Position numbers and translations under genes: made by a program. The notes under the pieces were generated by a model. It was not told the origin of the DNA. It did not search any database and saw nothing but the letters and a program-made list of their open reading frames with translations. This document shows positions 25,601-37,684 of a stretch of DNA of 64,000 bases, piece by piece; the first letter of the stretch is position 1; the number at the start of each line of letters is the position of its first letter. This DNA comes from Ricinus communis. Taxonomy: Eukaryota > Streptophyta > Magnoliopsida > Malpighiales > Euphorbiaceae. Where the stretch lies: positions 28,386,362-28,450,361 of the forward strand of contig NC_063257.1 of assembly GCF_019578655.1 (NCBI RefSeq), given 5' to 3'.

Positions 25601-28600
25601 TATTAGAAAACAACCCCATAAGAGGGATATATCTTTGAACATGAGAAAACAACCCCAAAAAAGTGATATCTTTATCAAAATGAGAAAATAACCCCGTAAG
25701 AGGGGTATATTTGTCAATATTAGAAAACAACACCGTAAGAGAGGTATACTTGTCAACATTAGAAAACTACCCCGTAAGAGGGCTATATTTATAAATATTA
25801 GAAAACAACCCCGTAAGAGGGGTATATCTTTCGACATGAGAAAACAACTACAAAAAACTGCTATCTTTGTCAACATGAGAAAACAGCCCCAAAAAACTGT
25901 TATCTTTGTCAATATGAAAAACAACCCCATAAGAGGGTTATCTTTGTCAATATGAAAAACAACCCCATAAGAGGGTTATATTTGTCAATATTAGAAAACA
26001 ACCCCGTAAGAGGGGTATATCTTTCAAAATGAGAAAACAACCCAAAAAACTGGTATATCTTTCAACATGAGAAAACAACCCCGTAAGAGGGGTATATTTG
26101 TCAATATAAGAAAATAACCCCGAAGGGGCTTATATTTGTCAATATGAGAAAATATCCCCGTAAAAGGGGCACATTTGTCAACATTAGAAAACAACTTCGT
26201 AAGAGGGGTAAATCTTTCAAAATGAGAAAATAATCCCGTAAGAGGGGTATATTTGTAAATATTTGTAAACAACCTCGTAAGAGGGGTATATCTTTTAACA
26301 TGAGAAAACAACTCCGAAAAAGTGCTATCTTTGTCAATATGGAGAAACAACCCCGTAAGATAGTTATGTTTGTCAATATTTGAAAACAACCCCGGAAGAA
26401 GGGTATATCTTTCAAAGTGAGAAAACAACCCTAAAAAAGTGGTATATCTTTCAACATGTGAAAACAACCCCGTATGAGGGGTATATTTGTCAATATGAGA
26501 AAACAACACCGTAAGGGGGTTATATTTGTCAATATGAGAAAACAACCCCGTAAGAGGGGTATATTTGCCAACAGTAGAAAACAACCCCGTAAGAGGGGTA
26601 TATTTGTCAATATTAGAAAACAACCCCGTAAGAGGGGTATATCTTTCAACATGAGAAAACAACCCCAAAAAAGGGGTATATTCGTCAACATGATAAAATA
26701 ACCCCGTTAGAGGGGTATATTTGTCAGTATTAGAAAACAATCCCATAAGAGGGATATATCTTTCAACATGAGAAAACAACCTCAAAAAAATAGTATATTT
26801 TTTAATAAGAGAAAACAACCCCGTAAGTGGGGTACATTTATGCATATGAGAACACAACCCAGTGAGAAGGGTATATTTTTCAATATTAGAAAACAACCTT
26901 GTAAGAGGGATACATCTTTCAACATGTGAAAACAACCCCGTAAGAGGGGTATATTTGTCAATATTAGAAAAGAATCCTGTAAGAGGGTTATATTTGTCAA
27001 TATGTGAAAACAACCCCGTAAAGGTATTATATTTGTGAATATAAGAAAAGAACCCCGGAAGAGGGGCATATTTGTTAATATTAGAAAATAACCCCGTAAG
27101 AGGGATATATCTTTCAACATGAGAAAACAACCTCAAAAAAGTGGTATATTTTTTAATAAAAGAAAACAACCCCGTAAGAGGGTTACATTTGTCAGTATCA
27201 GAAAATAACCCCGTAAAAGTGGTAAATCTTTCAAAATGAGAAAACAACCCCAAAAAGTGGTATATTTGTCAATATGAGAAAACAACCTCGTAAGAGGGGT
27301 ATATTTGTCAATATCAGAAAACAGCCACGTATAAGAGGTTTATCTTTCAACATGAGAAAACAAGCCCAAAAATGTGGTATATTTGTCAATATGAGAAAAC
27401 AACGTCGTAAGAGGGTATATTTGTCAATATTAGAAAACAACGTCGTAAGAGGGGTATATTTGTAAATATTAGAAAACAACACCGTAAGAGGGGTATATCT
27501 TTCAACATGAGAAAACAACTCCAAAAATGTGTTATCTTTGTCAACATGAGAAAACAACCCCAAAAAAGTGCTATCTTTGTTAATATGAAAAAACAACCCC
27601 GTCAGAGGATTATATTCATCAATATCATAGAACAACCACGTAAGAGGGGTATATCTTTCAAAATGAGAAAAAACCCCAAAAAGTGGTATATCTTTCAACA
27701 TGAGAAAATAACCACGTAAGTGCGGTATATTTGTCAATATGAGAAAACAACCCCATATGGGGGTTATATTTGTCAATATGAGAAAACAACCCCGTAAGAG
27801 GGGTATATTTGTCAACATTAGAAAACAACCCCGTAAAAGGGGTATATCTTTCAACATGAGAAAACAATCCTAAAAAAGTGGTATATTTGTCAATATGAGA
27901 AAACAACCCCGTAAGAGGGGTAAATTTGTCAATAGCAGAAAATAACCCCGTAAGAGGGATACATCTTTCAACATGGGAGAACAACCTCAAAAAAGTGGTA
28001 TATATTTTAATATGAGAAAACAATCCCGTATGAGGGATATATTTGTCAATATGAGAAATCAACCCCATAAGAGGGGTATATTTGTCAATAATAGAAAACA
28101 ACCCCGTAAGGGGGGTAGATCTTTCAACATGTGAAAACAACCCCAAAAAAGCGGTATATTTTTTAATACGAGAATACAACCCCGTAAGAGGGGTGTATTC
28201 GTTAATATCAGGAAACAAACCCGTAAGAAAGGTATATTTTTCAATATTAGAAAATAACCCCGTAAGAGGGGTATATCTTTCAACATGAGAAAACAACCCC
28301 AAAAACTGGTATATTTGTCAATATGAGAAAACAACCCCATAAGAGGGGTATATTTGTCAATATTAGAATACAACACCGTAAGAGGGATATATCTATCAAC
28401 ATGAGAAAACAACCCCAAAAAAGTGGTATATTTGTCAAAATGAGAAAGCAACCCCCTAAGAGGGGTATATTTGTCAATATTTGAAAATAACACCGTAAGA
28501 GGGGTATATTCTTCAAAATGAGAAAACAACCCCCAAAATGTGATAGATTTGTCAATATGAGAAACAACCCCGTAAGAGGGGTATATTTGTCAATATTAAA

Positions 28601-28641
28601 AAGAACCCCATAAAAGGGGTATATCATTCAAAATGAGAAAA

Positions 28642-30500
28642 CAACCCTAAAAAAGTGGTATATTTGTCAATATGAGAAACCAACCCCGTAAGAGGGGTAT
28701 ATTTGTCAATATGGGAAAACAACCCCGTAAGAGGGGTACATTTGTCAATATTAGATAATAACCCCTTATGAGGGAAAACAACCCCGTAAGAGGGGTACAT
28801 TTGTCAAATGAGAAAACAACCCCAAAAAAGTGGTATATTTGTCAATATGAGAAAACAACCCCGTAAGAGGGTTATATTTGTCAATATTAGAAAACGACCC
28901 CGTATAAGGGTCTATCTTTCAACCTGAGAAAACAACCCTAAAAAAGTGGTATATTTGTCAATATAAGAAAACAACCCCGTAAGAGGGGTATATTTGTCAA
29001 TATTAGAAAACAACCCCGTGAGAGGGGTATATTTGTCAACATGAGAAAACAACCTTAACAAAGTGCTATCTTTGTAAATATGAAAAACAACCCCGAAAGA
29101 GGGTTATATTTGTCAATATTAGAAAACAACCTAGTAAGATGTGTATATCTTTCAACATGAGAAAACAACACGTAAGAGGGGTATATTTGTCAATATGAGA
29201 AAACAACCCCGTAAGGGGGTTATATTAGTGAATTTGAGAAAAAGACCCCGTAAGAGGGGTATATTTGTCAATATTAAAAAAACCCCATAAACGGGGTATA
29301 TCTTTCAAAATGAGAAAACAACCCTAAAAAAGTGGTATATTTGTCAATATGAGAAACCAACCCCGTAAGAGGGGTATATTTGTCAATATGGGAAAACAAC
29401 CTCAGTAAAGAGGGAACATTTGTCAATATTAGATAACAACCCCTCATGTGAAGGAAAACAACCCAGTAAGAGGGTATATTTGTCAAATGAGAAAACAACC
29501 CCAAAAAAGTGGTATATTTGTCAATATGAGAAAACAACCCCGTAAGAGGGTTATATTTGTCAATATTAGAAAACGACCCTGTAGGTTTATCTTTCAACCT
29601 GAGAAAACAACCCTAAAAAAGTGGTATATTTGTCAATATAAGAAAACAACCCCGTAAGAGGGGTATATTTGTCAATATTAGAAAACAACCCCGTTAGAGG
29701 GGTATATTTGTCAACATAAGAAAACAACAATAAAGTGCTATTTATCTTTGTAATATGGAAAAACAACCTCGAAAGAGGGTTATATTTGTCAATATTAGAA
29801 AACAACCCGGTAAGAGGTGTATATCTTTCAACATGAGAAAACAACCGTAAGAGGGGTATATTTGTCAAATGAGAAGCGGTAATAAGAGGGGGTTATATTG
29901 TAACAATTTGAGAAAGCAACATCTAAGAGGGTATGTTGTCAATATTAAAAACAACCAGTAAGAGGTATATTGTCAATATTAGAAAACAACCCGTAAAAGG
30001 GGTATATCTTTCAAAATGAGAAAACAACCCTAAAAAGTGGTATATTTGTCAATATGAGAAACCAACCCCGTAAGAGGGTATATTTGTCAATATAGAAAAC
30101 AACCCGTAAGAGGGTATATTTATCAATATTAGATAATAACCCTTAGAGGGAAAACAACCCCGTAAGAGGGGTACATTTGTCAAATGAGAAAACAACCCCA
30201 AAAAAGTGGTATATTTGTCAATATGATAAAACAACCCCGTAAGAGGGTTATATTTGTCAATATTAGAAAATGACCCCGTATAAGGGGTTTATCTTTCAAC
30301 CTGAGAAAACAACCCTAAAAAAGTGGTATATTTGTCAATATAAGAAAACAACCTCGTGAGAGGGGTATATTTGTCAACATGAGAAAACAACCTTAACAAA
30401 GTGCTATCTTTGTAAATATGAAAAAACAACCCCGAAAGAGGGTTATATTTATCAATATTAGAAAACAACCTAGTAAGAGGTGTATATCTTTCAAAATGAG
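28642..30500. repeat. Three copies of a ~680-700-bp satellite superblock
   Basis: A distinctive run with AGAAACCAACCCC, then a truncated monomer joining a GAGGGAAAACAACC phrase, then TCAACCTGAGAAAACAACCC starts at about 28642, 29319 and 30025. The truncated monomer is shared, so the three arose by duplication. In the third start area (29860-30150) many 1-5-base deletions break the 39-bp register. Confidence 0.8.
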
Positions 30501-32395
30501 AAAACTACCCCAAAAAAGTGGTATATCTTTGAACATGAGAAAACAACCCGTAAGAGGAGTATATTTGTCAATATGAGAAAACAAACCCGTAAGGGGGTTA
30601 TATTAGTGAATTTGAGAAAACGACCCCGTAAGAGGGGTATATTTCTCAATATTAAAAAATAACCCCGTAAGAGGGGTATATTTGTCAATATTAGAAAACA
30701 ACCTCGTAAAAGGGGTATATTTGTAAATATTAGAAAATAACACCGTAAGAGGGGTATATTTGTCAATAATATTATAAAACAACCCCGTATAAGACGTTTA
30801 GCTTTCAACATGAGAAAACAACCCCAAAAAAGTGGTATGTTTGTCAATATGAGAAAACAACCCTGTAAGAGGGGTATATTTGTCAATATTAGAAAACAAC
30901 CCCGTAAGAGGGGTATATTTGTAAATATTAGAAAATAACCCCGTAAGAGGGGCATATCTTTCAACATTAGAAAACAACTCCAAAAAAGTGGTATCTTTGT
31001 CAACATGAGAAAACAACCCCAAAAAAGTGTTCTCTTTGTCAATATGAAAAAACAACCCCGTAAGGGGGCTATCTTGTCAATATGAAAAACACCACCGTAA
31101 GAGGGGTATATCTTTCAAAATGAGAAAACAACCCAAAAAAGTGATATATCTTTCAACAAGAGAAAACAACCCCGAAAGGGGGTATATTTGTCAACATGAG
31201 AAAACAACCCGTAAGGGGGTTATATTGGTCAATATGAGAAAACAACCTCGAAAGAGGGGTATATTTGTCATTATTAGAGAACAACCCTGTAAGAGGGGTA
31301 TATTTTTCAATATTAGAAAAAACCTTGTAAGAGGGGTATATCTTTCAACATGAGAAAACAATCCTAAAAAAGTGGTATATTTGTCAATATGAGAAAACAA
31401 CCCCGTAATAGGGTTATATTTTTTAATATTAAAAAACAACCCAGTAAGAGGGATATATCTTTCAACATGGGAAAACAACCTCAAAAAAGTGATATATATT
31501 TTATTATGAGAAAAGAACCCCGTAAAAGGGGTATATATTTCAATATGAGAAAACAACCCTGTAAAGGGGGTATATTTGTCAATATAAGAAATCAACCCCG
31601 TAAGAGGGATATTTTTGTAAATAATAGAAAACTACCCCGTAAGAGGGGTACATCTTTGAACAGGTGAAAACAATCCCAAAAAAGTGGTATTTATTTTAAT
31701 ACGACAAAACAACCCCAGAAAGAGGAGTATATTTGTCAATATTAGAAAACAACCCCGTAACGGGGGTAGATATTTCAACATGTGAAAACAACCCCAAAAA
31801 AGTGTTATATTTTTTAATATGAGAAAACAACCCCGTAAGAGGGGTGTATTTGTCAATATCAGGAAATAACCCCGTAAGAGAGGTATATTTGTCATTATTA
31901 GAAAATAATCCCGTAAGAGGGGTATATCTTTCAACATGAGAAAACAACCGCAAAAAACTGGTATATTTGTCAATATGAGAGAACAACCCCATAAAAGGGG
32001 TATATTTGTTAATATGAGAAAACAACCCCATAAGAGGGGTATATTTGTCAATATTAGAGAACAACATCGTAAGAGGGGTATATTCTTCGACATGAGAAAA
32101 CAACCCCGTAAGAGGATTAGATCTTTCAACATATGAAAAGAACCCCAAAAAAGTGGTATATTTTTTAATACGAGAAAACAACCCTATAAGAGGGGTGTAT
32201 TTGTCAATATGAGGAAACAACCCCGTAAGAGAGGTCTATTTGTCAATATTAGAAAACAACATCGTAAGCGGGGCATATCTTTCAAGATGAGAAAACAACC
32301 CCAAAAAACAGGTATATTTGTCAATATGAGAAAACAACCCCGTAGGAGGGGTATATTTGTTAATACTAGAAAAGAACACCGTAAGAGGGATATAT

Positions 32396-32895
32396 NNNNN
32401 NNNNNNNNNNNNNNNNNNNNNNNNNNNNNNNNNNNNNNNNNNNNNNNNNNNNNNNNNNNNNNNNNNNNNNNNNNNNNNNNNNNNNNNNNNNNNNNNNNNN
32501 NNNNNNNNNNNNNNNNNNNNNNNNNNNNNNNNNNNNNNNNNNNNNNNNNNNNNNNNNNNNNNNNNNNNNNNNNNNNNNNNNNNNNNNNNNNNNNNNNNNN
32601 NNNNNNNNNNNNNNNNNNNNNNNNNNNNNNNNNNNNNNNNNNNNNNNNNNNNNNNNNNNNNNNNNNNNNNNNNNNNNNNNNNNNNNNNNNNNNNNNNNNN
32701 NNNNNNNNNNNNNNNNNNNNNNNNNNNNNNNNNNNNNNNNNNNNNNNNNNNNNNNNNNNNNNNNNNNNNNNNNNNNNNNNNNNNNNNNNNNNNNNNNNNN
32801 NNNNNNNNNNNNNNNNNNNNNNNNNNNNNNNNNNNNNNNNNNNNNNNNNNNNNNNNNNNNNNNNNNNNNNNNNNNNNNNNNNNNNNNNNNNNNNN
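32396..32895. other. Assembly gap of exactly 500 N
   Basis: Five hundred consecutive N separate the satellite from the 1-kb repeat field. The round number suggests a placeholder, so the true distance, order and orientation across it are unknown. Confidence 0.98.
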
Positions 32896-33949
32896 GGAAA
32901 TTCACGTGTATCTACCTAATAACATTATGATCCAAATTACTTCATTATATGCATCCCAAACATCAAAACTCTCACATTTTCGCTTGTATTACACTTCGAT
33001 TTATTAAAAACAACATGACTTCTCCCTTACGCCCATGGATTTACATCTGGTCCTGCTTGATCCTCAAATTTGGGACTACGAGAGTTAACCAGTCCTTACG
33101 GCAATCCTTGTGTCATAAGCACTCCAAACCAAATTACTTAATTATATGCCTCCCAAAGATCAAAGCACTCGCATTCTTGATTATATTACTCTTGGATTCA
33201 TTAATAACATTATGATTTCTCTCTTATGCGTATGGATTTATGTCTCATCTTGCTTGATCTTAAAGCTAAGCCCCAATGCAACTGGTCAAGCTTATCAATT
33301 GTGTTTCCATGATTCCTTAAGCCAATCCTTGTGTCATCATGTGTTGTCGTGCCTAGAGGAATAAGGAATGATGGAGATCCTAATGGCGCAAATCCTGAAT
33401 CAGAATATTTGTTTGTGCTTGATTCTCATCATTCACTCTTTTCTCTAAAGATTTGTCTGCGATAATTCGGAGAATGATATCAGTACTCGATCAACTAATT
33501 TTCTTTCTTCGGATTCATCTAAGCATTGGATCGATGTCTATAATTGCCGCTTCCATGTGCTTTCTTTTAAGAGTGGTGTTTATGCTCCCTAAATAAAACT
33601 AAACCATCATATTAGATAAGGAGCACTTGACTAGTCAACAACTCTCGTAGTCCTAAATTTCCTAAGCTAGAATAACAAAAACAATGGAAAATTCGTGTTG
33701 GCATACCTAATAACATCCTGGCCAAAAGTACATAACTATATGTGTCACAAACATCAAGATGCATGCATTCCCACTTGGATTAATCGAAAGCAACATGATT
33801 TTACGCGTGTGAATTTGTGTGTCATCCTACTAGATCATCAAGTCACAACCCAATGCCACCTGTCAAGCTTGTTAATTGCATTCCCATGATTCCTTACGCT
33901 AATCCTTGTGTCACTAGGAGTCCTCATGCCTAAAGGAAGATGGAACGAT
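32896..33949 (+). repeat. 1-kb repeat field: two rearranged unit copies
   Basis: Partial copies of the ~1.0-kb unit. A landmark order seen across the field is: CCAATCCTTGTGTCAT, then GGAACAAGGAATGATGGAGA, then GATCAACTAATTTTC, then GGATCGGTGCCTATGATTG, then TTAAACACAAGG, then GTTCTTGAAAGAAC, then TTCGGTTGCATGCAG, then GTTGACTGG. Here the middle third of the unit is missing: at ~33600-33640 the text jumps from AAACCATCATATTAGAT to TTGACTAGTCAAC. The join near 33075-33130 recurs at ~49500-49530. I see no gene. Confidence 0.8.
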
Positions 33950-34828
33950 TGATATGGAACCTCCACGAATAAGCTTGAGAACCCTTAACACATGAACATG
34001 AAAACCCACCCCAAGAACTAATTTGGTTCAACCCCTAAGAAAGATTAGAAGACAGATTTCTTAGAAAGATGATCAATAATTAGAACCTAAGGAAAACTAA
34101 GTCCCTTAAACCCCAATTCCAAGTACGCCACAAGGATATATCAACTCCTTGATAAGTAAGGTTTGCATTTAAATAAGAACACAAAACCCAACCTATATCA
34201 AAGGATTAAACCCGTATGCAAGTTTGATTTCATTGCCCAAGATCTATGTAGAACCAGATCAATGGAAACCTTAGACCTTTCAAGTATATTAAACTATCAA
34301 ATGGCATGGATCCTAAACTGATAAGTCGAATTTGAACACCACAAATAATGATTGCTTGATAAGTTTAAATTAGCTCTAAAGAAGAACTAAGAATAGAGTA
34401 TAAACTCACAAAATATATTAATCATTAATCAATCAATGAACTTGAAAATTTGTACTAGGCTTTAATAGCCTTTAGAGAACCCTAATTCTAAGCTATTAAA
34501 CATTCTAACTAAAAAAGATAACTAAAAACAATATCCTAATACTCCTAAAATACTATGTAGCCACCCATTAGGAGTAAGAAGCCCTAGTTTCTTTTAAGTC
34601 ACACACATGGGCCATCTTTGTTGGAGCTAATTAGGCCCAAACTCCTATTTGCTCCTTTATGTTCATTAAGCTCATATTAGACTTATTCAAGTCCAATAAA
34701 CTGAATTAGATTAATAGGCCTTGAATTTGAATCTAACTCTTCAAGCCTTGATGTTTCCTTAATCCAAATGTCTTGAATAAGCCCATTGAGAGCTTATTTT
34801 ATTTTCTTAGCCTTCGATTAGGATTCCC
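33950..34828 (-). mobile_element. Truncated solo LTR of the TGATA...TATCA family
   Basis: On the plus strand it begins TGATATGGAACCTCCACG at 33950, the reverse complement of the family's 3' LTR end (GGAGGTTCCATATCA). It matches the minus LTR at 45842-46727 through AGAACCTAAGGAAAACTAAG (34083) and AACTCCTTGATAAGTAAG (~34145). It stops at an ATTAGGATTCC motif near 34828, lacking the far end of the LTR, and the 1-kb repeat resumes. There is no coding content. Confidence 0.75.
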
Positions 34829-35650
34829 AAGTTCCCATGATTCTTTACGCCAATCCTTGTGTCATCAGAAGTCATCGTGTCTAGAGGAACAAGGAATGAT
34901 GGAGATTCCAATGGTGCTAATCCTGCATGAGAATATTTAGCGTGCCTCAATCCTTATTATTCCCACTTTCCTCTAAAAAGATTTATCCATGATCATTCGG
35001 AGAATGATATCAATACACGATCAACTAATTTTCTTTCTTCTCATTTGTCTAAGCATTAGATTGGTGCCTATGATTACCGCTTCCACGCGCTTTCACTCAA
35101 CACTCGTACTTATGCTCCCTAAATAAAATAAAACCATTATATTAGATAGAGATTAGAAAGAGAGGCATAAAATAATTGAATAAAATGAGAAAATAGGTTG
35201 GATTTCAGATCCAATAAGGAAAGAAATCACAAGTTCTTTGTTCTCTTCTATCAGCTAAGCGGAATGATCAAATCAAATTCATTTAAACACAAGGGCAGAG
35301 AAAAGAACACAAAAGAACGGAAGGACGTGAGCGATAAGTCTATGTTCACTAGTGCGAGTGTTGATAAGTTCGTAAAGTTCTTGAAAGAACCGATCACTTG
35401 ATTTCCTACAAGTTATTACACTGAAATAATATGCTAACTTGCCTCAAGTAGCATGCAGTTTTTATATTTTGAAGCCCTCATTCCATAAGAAAAAGAAATT
35501 AGAAGATAAATTTGAATAAATAAATAAAGGAATATTGATAAACTAAAGTCAAATCAAGAACCAGAGAGTAGTTGACTGGGCAACAACTCATGATTCAGAA
35601 TTTCATGGGCCAACTTAATAAAAATAAGGAAAAATTAGCATGGGTCTACC
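34829..35650 (+). repeat. 1-kb repeat unit copy
   Basis: A nearly complete direct unit from the CCCATGATTCTTTACGCC landmark at 34834 to TTGACTGGGCAACAACTC at 35571. It includes GTTCTTGAAAGAAC at 35378 and a poorly conserved TAGCATGCAG at 35450. A 67-codon open frame (35198-35401) lies within the repeat and is not conserved in length in other copies. Confidence 0.8.
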
Positions 35651-36345
35651 TATGCTTGAATTAATTGAAAACGACATGATTTCTCCCTTACGTGCATGGA
35701 TTTACGTCTCCTCCTACTTGATTATTTAGGAACCATGAGAACACAATTGACAAACTTGACCGATGGTATTAAGGCTTGACTTGATGATCAAGCAGCACGA
35801 GATGCAAATCCACACTCATAAGGGAGAAATCATGTTGCTTTTGATTAATACAAGCGGGAATGCTTACGTTTTGATTTTAAGAGGCATATAATGAATTAAA
35901 TTGGGTCAGAGTGTTATTATGTACGCCCATGCGAAATTAACCTTGTCTCCATTAAGGAAGCATGGAAACATAATTGACAAGCTTCACCAGTGGCATTAGA
36001 GCGTGACTTGATGATCAAGCAGGACGAGAGGCAAATCCAAGCGTGTCATGGAGAAATCATGTTACTTTTAGTTAATCCAGGCGAGAATGCCGCACATTTT
36101 ATTGTTTGGGATGCATATAATAATGTAATTTTGGCCAGATTTTAGTTTATTCATCTTTTTATATTTATTTATTCATATTTAGCTTCTAGTTTCTTCTTTT
36201 TATGGAATGAGGGCTTTTGCACTATGAAAATCGCATGCAACCTAGTATTTGAGGCTAGGGAGCATATTATTTTAGTTTCCTACCTTATGGAGAAATAAGT
36301 TATGGGTTCTTTCAAGATGTTTGCAGACTTATGAACACTCGCACC
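35651..36345 (-). repeat. Inverted block of 1-kb repeat pieces with a near-palindromic entry
   Basis: At 35665-35730 the unit reads forward (CATGATTTCTCCCTTACG... TACTTGAT). From ~35788 the same text returns reverse-complemented (GATCAAGCAGCACGAG... AAGGGAGAAATCATG). The result is a large imperfect inverted repeat with a spacer of ~60 bases. Two further inverted pieces follow, and the block ends with the reverse complement of the TTCGGTTGCATGCAG region near 36230-36330. The same composition recurs at 50045-50840. Confidence 0.75.
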
Positions 36346-37029
36346 TAATAACACCTCGGCCCAAATGACATAATTACATGTGTCCCAAACATCAAAATGT
36401 ATGCATTCCCCTTGGATTAATCGACAATAATATGATTTCTCCTTTACACGTGTGGATGTCTCGTCCTACTAGATCATCAGTCACACCCTAATGCCACCGA
36501 TCAAGCATGTCAATTGCATTCCCATCATTCCTTATGCCAATCTTTGTGTCATCGGGACTCCTCATGCCTAGAGGAACATGGAAGGATGAAAATCTCAATG
36601 GTGGAAATCTTGAATTGGAATATTAGGGTGTGCCTCAATTCTCATCGTTGCCTCTTTCCTCCAAAAGATTTGTCTGCATTCATTCTGAGAATGATATGCA
36701 CACTAGATCATCTAATTTTCTTTCTTTGTATTTGTCTAAGCATTGCATCAGTGCTTATGATTGCCGCTTCCATGCGCTTTCAATCAATACTCGTATTTAT
36801 GCTCCCCAAATAAAACCAAAACATCAAACTAGGCAGATATTAGATTTAGTGGAACAAAAGAAAGAAACGGAATGAGAACATAGGTGGGATTTCATATTTG
36901 ATAAGGAAATAAATCATAAGTTCTTTATTCTCTTCCATACGGCTACGCAAAAGGATCAAATCGAATTGAATTAAACACAAGGGTTGACAAAGAACATAAA
37001 AGAAAGGAAGGACGTAACCGATAAGTCTA
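36346..37029 (+). repeat. 1-kb repeat unit copy
   Basis: A direct unit from the CTAATAACACC landmark to GATAAGTCTA at 37029, interrupted there by the LTR at 37030. It carries overlapping open frames of 99 and 81 codons in two frames (36514-36813 and 36630-36875). Equivalent frames are partly open in several other copies. Confidence 0.8.
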
Positions 37030-37684
37030 TGTGGGATTGGGCTTAATCAAAATAATAGGACTCAAGATACTCTTATCAACTTAATCCAACATATGGAGGC
37101 ATGACCAAGACAAGATAAGCCTAAGATAATCAAGTCAAGCTATTTGGAGTCCAATACTAAAAATCGGGCTGCACATCACATAATACTTAAGCCCAATAAT
37201 CATGTTATTATATGGGCATGGCTTGGACGAATTTTTAAGAGTTTTTTAAAGAAGTCTTTTAATAGTTAGGAGTCTTGCTTTAAGTTATCCTTTTAGTTTA
37301 GGAGTTATATTCTTAGAATTATTGTTATTTGCTTCCTTTTTATTATAGAATTAGATTTCTTTAAGGCCTATATAAGCTAGTACGAATTTCTATGTAAAGG
37401 GAGTTGTTGAATTTTGATTATCTTGGAGTTAATTCTCTTCTTTTGTTCTTTACAAACTTGGTTAATTTATCAAGTGAAGGCTTAGTATTTTACAAACTTA
37501 GTTTAATCTAAACTTTTGTTTATGTTAGACAACCTTTAATTCTTTATAATTAAGGTTCTTAAGTACAAGTTATTTAAGGGTCTTGTTGGGAGTTAGAGTT
37601 TCTTCGCTTGATTAGGTGAATGATCCCTGGTCAAGACATCAACATTGAATACGGGTTTGGTAAAAGTTAGCCACGTTCCTATCA
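37030..37684 (+). mobile_element. Short LTR-like insertion (655 bp)
   Basis: Begins TGTGGGATTGGGC and ends CGTTCCTATCA. Around 37350-37385 it shares TTAGATTTCTTTAAGG, CCTATATAAG (TATA at 37367-37376) and CTAGTACGAAT with the LTRs at 43607 and 48191, so it is a divergent relative in plus orientation. No matching target duplication is visible, and part of the host repeat unit is missing across it. Confidence 0.6.

Larger units (their letters stand above)
18190..32395 (-). repeat. 39-bp satellite, array 2 (about 365 monomers, reverse orientation)
   Basis: Same monomer as array 1, reverse-complemented: GTAAGAGGGGTATATTTGTCAATATTAGAAAACAACCCC is one full unit written in two halves here, GTAAGAGGGGTATATTTG and TCAATATTAGAAAACAACCCC less overlap. 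Three main types alternate: one with GTGGTATATTTGTCAATATG, one with GGGTATATTTGTCAATATTAG, and one with GGGTATATCTTTCAAAATG followed by CCCCAAAAAA. The CCCAAAAAA type recurs about every 114-157 bp early in the array, that is 3 or 4 monomers, so organisation differs from the ten-mer of array 1. The array runs into the N gap. Long open frames on both strands (longest 459 codons, minus, 19816-21195) follow from 39 = 3 x 13. Confidence 0.95.

Noticed and set aside
18190..32395. CRISPR-like array (short regular repeats)
   Set aside because: The 39-bp units are contiguous with no unique spacers, no cas genes are present, and the context is plant heterochromatin.
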